From Actinomycetes bacterium (GTDB lineage Bacteria; Actinomycetota; Acidimicrobiia; Acidimicrobiales; UBA8190), in the NCBI GenBank assembly GCA_021826725.1, contig JAKAYQ010000002.1, positions 1-47,628 on the forward strand: DNA of 47,628 nt. The letters are read 5' to 3'. The first letter of the stretch is position 1. The number at the start of each line of letters is the position of its first letter. The translations under genes and the position numbers were made by a program. The notes beneath the pieces are model-generated. The model ran no database searches and was not told where the DNA came from. It was given only the letters and a program-made list of their open reading frames with translations. Below are positions 16,399-24,563 of this stretch, piece by piece.

Positions 16399-18705
16399 TC
16401 AGAGGCGGCCGGCAGGCCCACCGGGCTCGCCGGACGGGGACGGGGCCGGGGCCGGGGCCGGGGCCGGGGCCGGAACTGTCGCAGGAGCAGGGGATGTCCG
16501 GCCGTTGCCGTCGGCCCCTCGCCCTCTGGCGCCGGCACCGCCGGGCTGCACGCCCGCCAACGGGGCCGGGAGCGGGCGGGCATGCACCATCGTCAGGCGG
16601 CGGGTGGGACGGGTCAGGGCGACGTACAGCGCCCGCAGACCCTGGATGGACTCCTCGACGACAGCGATGGGCTCGACCACCACGACGCCGTCGAACTCCA
16701 GGCCGTTGGCCAGGTCGACGGGGAGCAGGCTGAGCGGTGCGCCGAGGCCGTCGCGACGCGGATCGGTGGCGCTGACCCCTGCCGCGTCGAGCCCAACGGC
16801 CAGCTCCCCGACCAGCGACGCCGGCGCCAGGACGGCCGCCGTGCCGGGAGCGACCTCGGCCACCAGGGCCTGCGCCGCATCGACGACCGCCGCCACCAGG
16901 GACTCGGGGTCAGGCACGTCCACGAACCGGGGTGGGACGCCGGTGCGCCGGACGGGTGTCGGCGGCATCAGGCCAGGGGCGGCAGCAGCCAGGACAGGGG
17001 CCGCCACCTCGACCACCTCGGCGGGCGTCCGGTAGCTCACGGTCAGCTCCACCAGCCGGGGCGGGCGCTGCTGCGGCAGGTGACGGGTGACCTCGCTCCA
17101 GCTGGCAGGCGACCACGGCCCGGTCGCCTGCCCGATGTCACCGACGACCGTGATGGATCCGGAGAGCGACCGGCGAGCCACCATCCGCAGCTGCATCGGG
17201 GACAGGTCCTGCGCCTCGTCGACGACGATGTGTCCGTACGCCGTCACCACGTCGGCGTCGGCCGACCGAGGATGGCGCGGGCCGAGCAGCAGGCGGGCCT
17301 CATCGATCAGCGCCAGATCGGCTGCCGTCCACGGGATCTCGTCGAGCGCCGTGCTGCGCGGCCGGACCAGCACGCGCTGCTCGCCGGGCGACAGGATGCC
17401 CTGGGCCGCCAGCGCCAGCAAGGGCGGGGCGCCGAGCAGGTCGTGCACGAGCTCCTCGGCGCTGAGCCGGGGCCACATGCGGTCCAGGGCTTCGCCGAGC
17501 GCGGGCACCGCTCGAATCGACCGGCCCAGCTCGACCCGTTCCGACTGCTCGTCGGACCAGGACGCAGCGTCACCGTCCGCGTCGCCGCTCTCCAACCGGT
17601 CCTGGTACGGCCGGGTCCGCTGCTCGTAGTCCTCCGACAGCCGCCGGACCACCAGCTGCTCCACCAGCCGGCGCCGCCCGTTGTGCGTGCCGGGGCGCCG
17701 GCGGACGGCCGCCACGATGGCGGCGGAGTCCTCGGGCGTCAGGTGCAACGTGACCGCGCCGAAGGGCACGGCCACCGACCGTCGAAGCGGGCGCTGGCGG
17801 GTGCGCACGGCGCGGGCCACCACCCGGGCCATCCGAGGCTCGCCCTTCAGGCGGGCCACGGTGGCCGAGTCCTGGCCACGGACGGTCGCCGACCGCACCA
17901 GCCCGCCAACTGTGGACAGCGTGACGCCGCTCTCACCCAGGGACGGCAGGACCTGCTCGATGTAGCGCAGGAAGAGCGGGTTCGGCCCGATGACCAGCAC
18001 TCCCTGGCGCTCCAGCGGGAACCGGTGGGTGTAGAGCAGGTAGGCCGCCCGGTGCAGGGCCACCGCGGTCTTGCCGGTCCCGGGCCCGCCCTGCACGACG
18101 AGGACACCGGGCAGCGGGGAGCGGATGATCTCGTCCTGCTCCCGCTGGATGGTGGCCACGATGTCGCGCATCGACCCGGTCCGGACGTCGCTCAACGCTG
18201 AAAGGAGCGCGCCCGGTCCACCCATGGGGAGCGCCGCCCCGTCCCCGTCGGCCACATCGCCGTCGGCCGCGAAGTACTCGTCCTCGAGCCCGAGGATGCG
18301 CCTGCCCTGCGCAGCCAGGTGCCGGCGCAGGACCAGCCCCATCGGGTCGCGACCCGTGGCGCGGTAGAACGGCTCGGCCACCGGGGCGCGCCAGTCGACG
18401 ACCAGTGGCTCCTGACCGGCACCTGACACACCCAGGCGCCCGATGTGGAACGCCTCCGCCCGCCCACCGTCGACCCGGCGGTCGATCCGGCCGAAGCACA
18501 GCGCCTGGTTCCCGATGTCGAGCTGGTCGATCCGGGCCAGGCTGGTCCTGACGATGACGTCGCGCTCGGCCCGGAACTGGTGGGTTCCCCCGCGTCCCTG
18601 GTCGAGCACCGAGCGCAGCAGACCCTCGGCCTCGGACCGCAGCTGCTCGAGGCGCTGGTAGGCCAAGTCGACGTGCGCCTGTTCGGCCTCGAGCTCGGTG
18701 TCCAT
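16399..18705 (-). CDS. helD: HelD-like superfamily 1 ATPase (RNA polymerase-associated)
   Basis: HelD proteins bind stalled RNA polymerase, pull it from DNA and, in some actinobacteria (HelR), protect it from rifamycins. The 768 residues show an N-terminal coiled coil (LEAEQAHVDLAYQRLEQLRSE), the HelD-specific DWRAPVAEPFYRATGRDPMG, Walker A GGPGTGKTAVALHRAAYLL near 207, Walker B VVDEAQDLSPMQL near 495, motif III VGDIGQATG, motif IV VSYRT, motif V GLEFDGVVVV and motif VI LYVALTRPTRRL. This is the class-II actinobacterial layout, slightly longer than the mycobacterial protein of about 736 residues. The C-terminus is an odd Pro-Ala repeat coded by a GGCCCC repeat. ATG at 18705 has AGGAGG upstream, though 13 bases away. 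Confidence 0.85.
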   Translation of the reverse strand: MDTELEAEQAHVDLAYQRLEQLRSEAEGLLRSVLDQGRGGTHQFRAERDVIVRTSLARIDQLDIGNQALCFGRIDRRVDGGRAEAFHIGRLGVSGAGQEPLVVDWRAPVAEPFYRATGRDPMGLVLRRHLAAQGRRILGLEDEYFAADGDVADGDGAALPMGGPGALLSALSDVRTGSMRDIVATIQREQDEIIRSPLPGVLVVQGGPGTGKTAVALHRAAYLLYTHRFPLERQGVLVIGPNPLFLRYIEQVLPSLGESGVTLSTVGGLVRSATVRGQDSATVARLKGEPRMARVVARAVRTRQRPLRRSVAVPFGAVTLHLTPEDSAAIVAAVRRRPGTHNGRRRLVEQLVVRRLSEDYEQRTRPYQDRLESGDADGDAASWSDEQSERVELGRSIRAVPALGEALDRMWPRLSAEELVHDLLGAPPLLALAAQGILSPGEQRVLVRPRSTALDEIPWTAADLALIDEARLLLGPRHPRSADADVVTAYGHIVVDEAQDLSPMQLRMVARRSLSGSITVVGDIGQATGPWSPASWSEVTRHLPQQRPPRLVELTVSYRTPAEVVEVAAPVLAAAAPGLMPPTPVRRTGVPPRFVDVPDPESLVAAVVDAAQALVAEVAPGTAAVLAPASLVGELAVGLDAAGVSATDPRRDGLGAPLSLLPVDLANGLEFDGVVVVEPIAVVEESIQGLRALYVALTRPTRRLTMVHARPLPAPLAGVQPGGAGARGRGADGNGRTSPAPATVPAPAPAPAPAPSPSGEPGGPAGRL
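16436..16471 (-). repeat. GGGGCC hexanucleotide repeat in the 3' end of helD
   Basis: On the plus strand one GGGGAC and five perfect GGGGCC units follow each other, giving six runs of four G. On the coding (minus) strand they encode alternating Pro-Ala near the HelD C-terminus. The G-rich strand could form a quadruplex about 120 bp before the ctaE start. Confidence 0.85.
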
Positions 18706-18748
18706 CGCTAGGTCGGCCCCTCCTCACCCAGACTCCGGGGAATCTCCG

Positions 18749-18754
18749 ATCTTA
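18749..18754 (-). promoter_or_regulatory. Possible -10 element for helD
   Basis: On the minus strand TAAGAT (TANNNT) lies about 45 bases before the ATG; the leader between them contains AGGAGG (18719-18724). No convincing -35 hexamer. Confidence 0.35.
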
Positions 18755-18764
18755 CGCGCTGGCC

Positions 18765-18883
18765 GGGACCGTTCGGGCCGGCCCGGCGAAACGGTCGCCC
18801 CAGCACCCCTGCCGGCGGGCGGTCGGGCGCAATGGCGGAACGGTCACCGCGCCTGCTGGTCGGCTCGGCGAACCGGTCACCCC
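18765..18883. promoter_or_regulatory. Array of operator-like 17-bp motifs between helD and hemE
   Basis: Three direct copies fit GGCGRAMCGGTCRCCSC: 18785-18801, 18834-18850 and 18867-18883. A fourth, partial copy lies inverted at 18765-18777 (reverse complement CCCGAACGGTCCC). Fourteen of the 17 positions are constant among the three direct copies. They sit in the 237-bp divergent gap between the putative helD and hemE -10 boxes, where a repressor or activator could act on both genes. The regulator is unknown, and the motif does not look like the rifamycin-associated element described upstream of Streptomyces helR. Confidence 0.5.
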
Positions 18884-18930
18884 GGCGGAGCGCCCGGAAC
18901 CCCCGCTGGGTCCCGTGGTCCCGGTGCGAT

Positions 18931-18936
18931 TAGCGT
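18931..18936 (+). promoter_or_regulatory. -10 element of leaderless hemE transcript
   Basis: TAGCGT (TANNNT) is six bases before the hemE ATG at 18943, so the transcript would start at or next to the A of ATG. No Shine-Dalgarno sequence precedes the start, which supports leaderless translation. Confidence 0.45.
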
Positions 18937-18942
18937 CGTCTC

Positions 18943-20043
18943 ATGCCCGGACCAGGTCAGGACGCCCACGGCGAGGAGCCCCGCTTCCTGCGCGCGTGCC
19001 GTGGCCTACCGGTCGACCGGGTGCCGGTGTGGTTCATGCGGCAGGCCGGGCGCTCCCTCCCCGAGTACAGGGCTGCCCGCGGATCCGGCAGCATCCTGCG
19101 GGCCATCGCCGACCCCGAGCTCGTGGCCGAGCTCACCATGCAGCCCGTCCGCCGCTACGGCGTGGACGCCGCCATCCTCTTCTCCGACATCGTGGTCCCC
19201 GTCGCGGCCATCGGCTTCGGGGTCGACGTGGTCGCCGGCCGGGGACCGGTCGTGGCCGAACCGTTCCGCAGCGCCGCCGATCTCGGCCGGCTCCGGCCGC
19301 TCGACCCCGAACAGGACACCGCAGCCGTACTTCAGGCGGTCCGCCTGGTCGTGGAGCTGCTACGGCCCCTCGGCGTACCGCTCATCGGGTTCGCCGGAGC
19401 GCCGTTCACCGTGGCCAGCTACCTGATCGAGGGCGGCCCGTCGCGCACCTACGCCAGGACCAAAGCGCTCATGCACGGTGACCCCGAGCTGTGGGCGGCG
19501 CTCACGGACCGTCTCGCCGATCTGGCTGTGGCATCCCTGCGATCCCAGGTCGACGCCGGTGCCGCCGCCGTGCAGCTGTTCGACAGCTGGGCGGGCGCTC
19601 TGTCGCCTCAGGAGTACGAGCGGTTCGCCCGGCCAGCAAGCACCAAGGTCCTCGGCGCCCTGGCCGCCGCCGGCGTTCCTCGCATCCACTTCGGCGTGAG
19701 CACAGGGGAGCTGCTCCCGCAGATGGCCGCGGCCGGAGCGGACGTGGTGGGGGTCGACTGGCGGGTGCCGCTGGACCTGGCCCGGCAACGGGTCGGCCCC
19801 GGCCGGGCCGTCCAAGGAAACCTTGATCCGGCCCTCTGCCTGGCACCGTGGCCAGTCGTGGAGGATGCCGCGCTCGACGTCCTCGCCCGCGGCGGGGGCA
19901 CCGGCCACGTCTTCAACCTCGGCCACGGCGTCCTGCCCGAGTGCGACCCCGCCATCTTGGAGCGGCTGGTGAGGCTCGTCCACGACACGCCAGTGGGCGA
20001 AGCGGGCACTGCGGGGCGGTTGCCGGGGAGCGTGCCGCCGTGA
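18943..20043 (+). CDS. hemE: Uroporphyrinogen decarboxylase
   Basis: Removes the four acetate carboxyls of uroporphyrinogen III to give coproporphyrinogen III, a cytosolic step of heme synthesis. The signature [16 protein letters not shown] lies at residues 28-43, giving Arg33 and Arg37; FSDIVVP gives Asp82. These correspond to human Arg37, Arg41 and Asp86 at a constant offset of four. Length (366) is normal. The product feeds the following protoporphyrinogen oxidase pathway and ultimately the heme proteins encoded nearby. The stop overlaps a mini-ORF start as GTGA. Likely leaderless, with operator-like repeats upstream. Confidence 0.96.
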   Translation: MPGPGQDAHGEEPRFLRACRGLPVDRVPVWFMRQAGRSLPEYRAARGSGSILRAIADPELVAELTMQPVRRYGVDAAILFSDIVVPVAAIGFGVDVVAGRGPVVAEPFRSAADLGRLRPLDPEQDTAAVLQAVRLVVELLRPLGVPLIGFAGAPFTVASYLIEGGPSRTYARTKALMHGDPELWAALTDRLADLAVASLRSQVDAGAAAVQLFDSWAGALSPQEYERFARPASTKVLGALAAAGVPRIHFGVSTGELLPQMAAAGADVVGVDWRVPLDLARQRVGPGRAVQGNLDPALCLAPWPVVEDAALDVLARGGGTGHVFNLGHGVLPECDPAILERLVRLVHDTPVGEAGTAGRLPGSVPP

Positions 20044-20120
20044 CCGGCTCCGCACGCGCACCGCGATGCCGGCGTGGCACGCGCCGCACAGCGGCAAGGC
20101 CAGGGCGCGCACCGCGATGA
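20040..20120 (+). CDS. Bridging mini-ORF hemE to hemY, 26 aa
   Basis: GTG at 20040 overlaps the hemE stop (GTGA). The frame is open for 26 codons and its TGA overlaps the downstream ATG at 20117 as ATGA. The peptide is very basic (12 Arg) and resembles no domain; it is more likely a ribosome relay than a functional protein. Both junctions being exact four-base overlaps is the main evidence. Confidence 0.3.
   Translation: MTGSARAPRCRRGTRRTAARPGRAPR
20055..20119 (+). repeat. Duplicated start context before hemY
   Basis: CGCGCACCGCGATG occurs at 20055-20068 and 20106-20119, 51 bp (17 codons) apart. Each copy ends in an ATG in the hemY frame, giving two in-frame starts with identical upstream sequence. 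Confidence 0.8.
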
Positions 20121-21745
20121 ACGCGACCGGACCGGCCGTTGCGGTCGTAGGTGGTGGCATCGCCGGCCTCGCCGCGGCACGCGACCTCGCCGCCGAAGGA
20201 GCCCGAGTAACCGTCGTGGAGGCCGGGACCGCGCTCGGCGGCAAGATCCGCGCCGCGGTGGTGGGCGGGGTCGGCGTCGACGTCGGACCGGACGCCTTCG
20301 TGGCCCGCCGGCCCGAAGCGGTCGAGCTCTGCCGCTCCGTGGGCCTCGGTGACGACCTCGTCGAACCCGGGACCAGCGGTGCCGCCCTGTGGGCCCGCGG
20401 CCGCCTGCGGAAGCTGCCCGACGGCATCGTCCTGGGGGTCCCCACCCGGCTCCTGCCGCTGGCCCGCTCCGGGATCCTCGGTCCCGCCGGGCTCGCGCGC
20501 GCTGCTCTCGACCTGCTGGCCCGCCCACCGGCCGACAGCGGGGCCACCCACCGGTGTGCCCCGCACGAGGCCGACCGGGACGGGGCCGACGACGCCGTGC
20601 GCGATCTGGTCGAACGGCATCTCGGCCGCCAGGTGGCCGGCCGGCTGGCCGACCCGCTGGTCGGGGGGATCAACGCCGGGCCGACGGCGTCCATGAGCGC
20701 TGCCGCGGTCTTCCCGGCACTGCTGCACGCGTGCCGCTCTGGCGGCAGCCTGATGCGCGGGCTGCGACCACCAGCCGTCGCTGCGGCCGACCGCTCTGCT
20801 GCGGTCCCGCCGGTCGGCCCCATGTTCCTCACCGTTCGCGGCGGCCTGCACCGGCTGGTCGACCGGTTGGCGGACGACCTGGTTCGCAGCGGCGTCACCG
20901 TCCTCACCTCGACGCCCGTCGAATACGTGGCGGCCATGCGCCGGCAGGGACACTGGACGTGGCAGCTCCACACGCCCGACGGCCCGATCGCCGCCGACGG
21001 CCTGGTCCTGGCGGTACCGGCACCGGTGGCGGCACGGCTCCTCGCTCACGTGCACCCACGCGTGCCGACCGACGGCCGCCGGAACGGTTCGAGCCCGGGC
21101 GCTGCCCCGCCGCCCGACCTGGGAGACACCGATGCCGCGGCGGTCGCACAGGACCCCGAGACTGCACAGGACCCCGAGATCGCCGGGGCGGCCGAGCACC
21201 ACACCGACCGGCTGGCCACGCTGCTCGGCGCGATCGACTACGGGTCCGTGAGCACGGTCACCTTCGCGTTCAGCCCGGCGGGGACCGCTGCCCGATGGCG
21301 CCACGCTCCCGGGACCGGCTACTTGGTGCCCGTCGAGCAGGGACTGCTTACGACGGGCGTCACCTGGCTGTCCACCAAGTGGCCGCACCTCGGCGAGGAC
21401 GGCCCGGTGCTGGTCCGGATGTCGGCGGGTCGCTTCGGAGACGACCGGGCGATGCGCCTGGACGACGCCGTGCTCGTGCGCCGCCTGCTGGCAGAGCTGC
21501 GCGCCACCGCGGGCGACGTCGACGACCCGGTCGACGCGGTCGTGACCCGCTGGGTGGATGCGTTCCCGCAGTACCGGGTCGGCCACCCGAGCTGGGTCGC
21601 CCGCGTCACCGCGGTGGCCAGCCAGGCCCCACCGCTGGCTCTGGCCGGCGCCGCCTTTGACGGAGTCGGCATCCCGGCCTGCATCGGCTCGGGCCAGCGC
21701 GCCGCCGGCGAGATCGCCGTCCGGCTCGGCATGGGTGGCCGGTGA
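20117..21745 (+). CDS. hemY: Protoporphyrinogen/coproporphyrinogen oxidase, FAD-dependent (HemY/HemG type)
   Basis: Six-electron oxidation of coproporphyrinogen or protoporphyrinogen IX; in Gram-positive bacteria the former leads to the coproporphyrin branch. The dinucleotide motif VAVVGGGIAGLAAARDLA starts at residue 8, followed by VVEAGTALGGKI and the conserved DVGPDAF. FLTVRGGLHRLVDRLADDL and the C-terminal GAAFDGVGIPACIGSGQRAAGEI complete the fold. Length 542 is above the usual 470 because of a low-complexity insert (about residues 318-370) with an AQDPE duplication. The ATG at 20117 places the FAD motif at the usual distance; ATG 20066 is an in-frame alternative. It overlaps the following lnt. 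Confidence 0.88.
   Translation: MNATGPAVAVVGGGIAGLAAARDLAAEGARVTVVEAGTALGGKIRAAVVGGVGVDVGPDAFVARRPEAVELCRSVGLGDDLVEPGTSGAALWARGRLRKLPDGIVLGVPTRLLPLARSGILGPAGLARAALDLLARPPADSGATHRCAPHEADRDGADDAVRDLVERHLGRQVAGRLADPLVGGINAGPTASMSAAAVFPALLHACRSGGSLMRGLRPPAVAAADRSAAVPPVGPMFLTVRGGLHRLVDRLADDLVRSGVTVLTSTPVEYVAAMRRQGHWTWQLHTPDGPIAADGLVLAVPAPVAARLLAHVHPRVPTDGRRNGSSPGAAPPPDLGDTDAAAVAQDPETAQDPEIAGAAEHHTDRLATLLGAIDYGSVSTVTFAFSPAGTAARWRHAPGTGYLVPVEQGLLTTGVTWLSTKWPHLGEDGPVLVRMSAGRFGDDRAMRLDDAVLVRRLLAELRATAGDVDDPVDAVVTRWVDAFPQYRVGHPSWVARVTAVASQAPPLALAGAAFDGVGIPACIGSGQRAAGEIAVRLGMGGR
21146..21179 (+). repeat. 18-bp tandem repeat inside hemY
   Basis: GCACAGGACCCCGAGA occurs twice with an 18-bp period (21146-21161, 21164-21179) and encodes AQDPET-AQDPEI in the Pro/Ala-rich insert. 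In frame and probably neutral. Confidence 0.8.
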
Positions 21746-23766
21746 TGCGCCTTCTGCGTCGCTCGGGGGCGCCGGGCGCCCGAAGCGTGCCGACGACCGG
21801 AGCGAGCCCGGCGCCGCCGAACCACCCCAGCGCGCCCGCCACGGTCTCCCTCTCTGCAGCTCCGTCCTCGCCCGAGACCGCGCCAGCACCCGCCAACCGG
21901 GCCACCACGCCCACCATCACCACGCCCACCACCACCACTGCTGTCGCCGCCGGCACTTCCGAATTCGATCGTTCGGATCCCGGCATGTCCGGCACTGCCC
22001 GGCTTGGCGACCCCGGCAGCCCGACCGGCCATGGGGGACACGACCTCGCCTCGAAGCCAGAGGGTGCCACAACCGGGAGCCCCACCATTGGGAGCCCCAC
22101 CACCGGGAGCCCGGTCCGCCGCCGCGGGTCGGTGACCATTCCCTCCGTCGTCGCCGGGCTCCTCATGGCTCTGTCCCTACCGCCGTGGGGCTGGTGGCCG
22201 CTCGCGCTGGTCGGGGCCGGCCTCTTCTGGTGGCGGCTGGGCGGCCTACCCGCCCGGGCCCGGTTCGTCGCGGGCTGGGCCCTCGGGATCGGGGTGTTCG
22301 TTCCCGGGCTGTGGTGGGCCCTGTCGTTCAATGTCTACGGCGGGGCCGTGCTCATGGCGGTGGAGGCACTCACCACGGCGCTGGCCGCGCTCCTCACGCC
22401 CAGCGGGCGGGGCCGCCTCCTGGCCCTGCCGGGAGCGATGCTCCTGGCCGAAGCCCTGCGCGACACCTGGCCCTTCGGCGGGTTGCCGATGGGGAGCGTT
22501 GCCCTCGGGCAGGCTGCAGGCCCACTGGCGGTCGCCTCCCGCCTCGGCGGCCCCCTGCTGCTCGTCGGGGCCGTCTGGCTCGCAGGCGCCGGGGTGGGGG
22601 CACTGGTGATGGCGACGATGGCGGCCATGCGGCGTTCGCCGCTCGAGCGACGACGGATGCAGCCCAGCCCAGTGCACGAAGCCGGCGGCCCGCAGCACAG
22701 CACCGCCCGTGGCGCTGGCCGACAGGTGCCGGCCCATCGGCCGGACCGGCTCCGGAGCCCGGTGCGCCTGGCGGCGGCGGGCGCGGCTGCGGCCGCCGTG
22801 GTGGTCGCCGTCACCCTCGCCGGTGCGCTCGGCCCCGACGGCGGCCCGACCACCACCATGCTCCGGGTCGCCGCCGTCCAGGGCGGCGGCCGGCGCGGCG
22901 TCAGCCAGGCCGAGGTGGCCGCTTCCACCGTCTTCGCCGCACAGCTGGCGGCGACCGCAGCGGTCCCGACCTCGCCCAGCGGCCGGAAGCCGTCGCTCGT
23001 TGTGTGGCCCGAGGACGTGGTGGCGCTGCCCGGTCCGCTGGCCGGAAGCCCGGCGGAGCAGATCCTGCGGGCCACGGCCCAGCGCCTGCAGGCCACCATG
23101 GTCGTCGGCGTGACCGAAGACGTCGGCGCCACCCGGTTCCGAAACGAAGCGGTGACGGTGTCCCCATCCGGGGCGATCCTCGGCCACTACGAGAAGGTCC
23201 ACCGGGTGCCCTTCGGCGAGTACGTCCCGTACCGCTCGTTCTTCGCGCACCTCGCCAACCTGTCGGCTGTGCCCCGAGACGCCATCCCTGGGCACGGCGA
23301 CGGCGTCCTCCACACCCCTGTCGCCACGCTCGGCACGATGATCTCCTTTGAGGTGTTCTTCTCGGACCGGGGGCGTGATCCGGTCCGCCACGGGGCCGAC
23401 CTCCTGGTGGTCCCCACCAACACCTCGTCCTACGTCACAGGGCAGGTGCCCTCGCAGGAGGTCGCCGCCGACCGGTTGCAGGCCATCGCCGAGGGTCGCT
23501 ACCTGGTCCAGGCGGCGCCCACCGGGTACTCCGACGTGGTCACCCCCAACGGGGCGGTCCTCGCCAGGTCCCTGCTCGGCCGGCGCAGCGTGCTGCTGGC
23601 CGGCGTCGGCCTCCGGCACGGCATGACCGTGTTCGCTCGCACCGGCTCGCTGCCCGCCGAGCTGGCGGCCGCCGGGTGCGTCGTGACCGCATGGGTGATG
23701 GTTGCGGCCGGTCGGCGGAGGCGGAGGCGGGGGCGGCGCACCCGGCCACAGGCACCGAGCAGGTGA
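21742..23766 (+). CDS. lnt: Apolipoprotein N-acyltransferase with Ser replacing the catalytic Cys
   Basis: Lnt adds the third acyl chain to lipoproteins at the outer face of the inner membrane. After membrane helices (about residues 130-370) comes a nitrilase-like domain. Glu424 (VVWPEDVV), Lys485 (HYEKVHRVPFGEYVP) and Glu493 match E. coli Glu267, Lys335 and Glu343. The expected nucleophile is Ser535 in ISFEVFF, where E. coli has Cys387 in the CYE sequence. The protein is 674 residues against about 510, owing to a 130-residue Pro/Thr/Ser-rich N-terminal extension with a 15-bp repeat, and an Arg-rich tail. The start is GTG 21742 overlapping the hemY stop; ATG 21745 follows directly. Family assignment is firm, activity uncertain. 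Confidence 0.85.
   Translation: MMRLLRRSGAPGARSVPTTGASPAPPNHPSAPATVSLSAAPSSPETAPAPANRATTPTITTPTTTTAVAAGTSEFDRSDPGMSGTARLGDPGSPTGHGGHDLASKPEGATTGSPTIGSPTTGSPVRRRGSVTIPSVVAGLLMALSLPPWGWWPLALVGAGLFWWRLGGLPARARFVAGWALGIGVFVPGLWWALSFNVYGGAVLMAVEALTTALAALLTPSGRGRLLALPGAMLLAEALRDTWPFGGLPMGSVALGQAAGPLAVASRLGGPLLLVGAVWLAGAGVGALVMATMAAMRRSPLERRRMQPSPVHEAGGPQHSTARGAGRQVPAHRPDRLRSPVRLAAAGAAAAAVVVAVTLAGALGPDGGPTTTMLRVAAVQGGGRRGVSQAEVAASTVFAAQLAATAAVPTSPSGRKPSLVVWPEDVVALPGPLAGSPAEQILRATAQRLQATMVVGVTEDVGATRFRNEAVTVSPSGAILGHYEKVHRVPFGEYVPYRSFFAHLANLSAVPRDAIPGHGDGVLHTPVATLGTMISFEVFFSDRGRDPVRHGADLLVVPTNTSSYVTGQVPSQEVAADRLQAIAEGRYLVQAAPTGYSDVVTPNGAVLARSLLGRRSVLLAGVGLRHGMTVFARTGSLPAELAAAGCVVTAWVMVAAGRRRRRRGRRTRPQAPSR
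22075..22119 (+). repeat. 15-bp repeat in the lnt N-terminal extension
   Basis: Three units beginning GGGAGCCC follow each other with a 15-bp period and encode GSPTI-GSPTT-GSPVR in the low-complexity region before the first membrane helix. Confidence 0.8.
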
Positions 23767-23844
23767 CGCTGCCGAACAGGTGACGCTGCCGAACAGGTGA
23801 CGCTGCCGAACAGGTGACGCTGTCGAGCAGGTGACGCTGCCGAC
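23760..23844. repeat. 17-bp x 5 tandem repeat between convergent lnt and HAD genes
   Basis: Five head-to-tail units of CAGGTGACGCTGCCGAA; units 1-3 are identical, unit 4 differs at two positions and unit 5 at one. The lnt stop TGA lies inside unit 1. The array runs to within six bases of the HAD gene stop. Because 17 is not a multiple of three, the TGA in successive units closes all three plus-strand frames. Confidence 0.95.
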
Positions 23845-23850
23845 CGGTCG

Positions 23851-24399
23851 TCACTCGTAGTACCCGGAGTGGATGTAGACGCACGGGATCCCGGCCCGGT
23901 GGAACATGTCCCGGTTGCGCGGGTCGTCCTCGAAGGCCAGGACCGGCTCCAGACCCGCCCGGCGCAGGTCGCCCACCGCTGCATGCTTGAAGGCAGCCGC
24001 TCGCGCGTGCTCCCCGCGGTCCCGCATGACCAGCAGGTCCCATCGCAGGTGGTAGCGGTCGAGCCACGCCAGCGTCTGCGGCTGGACCCGCAGCGGGCGG
24101 CCGGTCAAGAGCACGATCCGCAGTGATCCGTCGAGCAGCTCCAGCAGGCGGGCGACCTCGGTCACCAACGGGTCGTCTCCGCACGCGTCGAAGAACGCGT
24201 CCCAGTCCCGTCGGCCATGCTCCAGGTAGTGCTGACGGCCGAGCGCGTCCGAAAGGACGCCGTCGATGTCGAAGACGACCGCCCGCCCTGGTCCCGGCGG
24301 GACGCTGCGCCATCGCCAGCTCTGCGGCCACCCCACGGTCACCGGAACCGCCCCGGTGCCGCCGGCCTCCCTTCTGCTCGCCTCGGAACCCGTCGTCAC
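23851..24399 (-). CDS. HAD-superfamily hydrolase
   Basis: Probable phosphatase using an aspartyl-phosphate intermediate. Motif I is VVFDIDGVLSD with Asp44 and Asp46, motif II LLTGRP with Thr99, a Lys near 138, and motif III FEDDPRN (Glu157-Asp159). The short 182-residue length with little cap suggests a C0-type enzyme acting on a macromolecular or polynucleotide 3' phosphate, reminiscent of the phosphatase half of polynucleotide kinases, but this is inference. The GTG at 24399 gives about 38 residues before motif I, so a later start is possible. It is divergent from the large fusion protein and convergent with lnt. Confidence 0.8.
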   Translation of the reverse strand: MTTGSEASRREAGGTGAVPVTVGWPQSWRWRSVPPGPGRAVVFDIDGVLSDALGRQHYLEHGRRDWDAFFDACGDDPLVTEVARLLELLDGSLRIVLLTGRPLRVQPQTLAWLDRYHLRWDLLVMRDRGEHARAAAFKHAAVGDLRRAGLEPVLAFEDDPRNRDMFHRAGIPCVYIHSGYYE

Positions 24400-24563
24400 G
24401 ATGCTCCCCGGTCGGCTGTCGGCTGCTACTCGGTCGGCCGGCGACTACCGGAACCTGCGCCGGCCGCCGTGGCCGGGCACGCACGGGTTCCGGGCCGGCC
24501 CGATCGTGCTGGCGGATCCGACGCTACGTCCCACGCGTTCGGACCTGCCAGAATGGGAGCAGC

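Noticed and set aside
15720-16583. Longer subunit III beginning at 16583
   Set aside because: The extra 88 residues are a Pro-Arg repeat read from the GGCCCC tract that belongs to helD in another frame.
23760-23844. Short CRISPR array
   Set aside because: Units are contiguous 17-mers with no spacers, and no cas genes are nearby.
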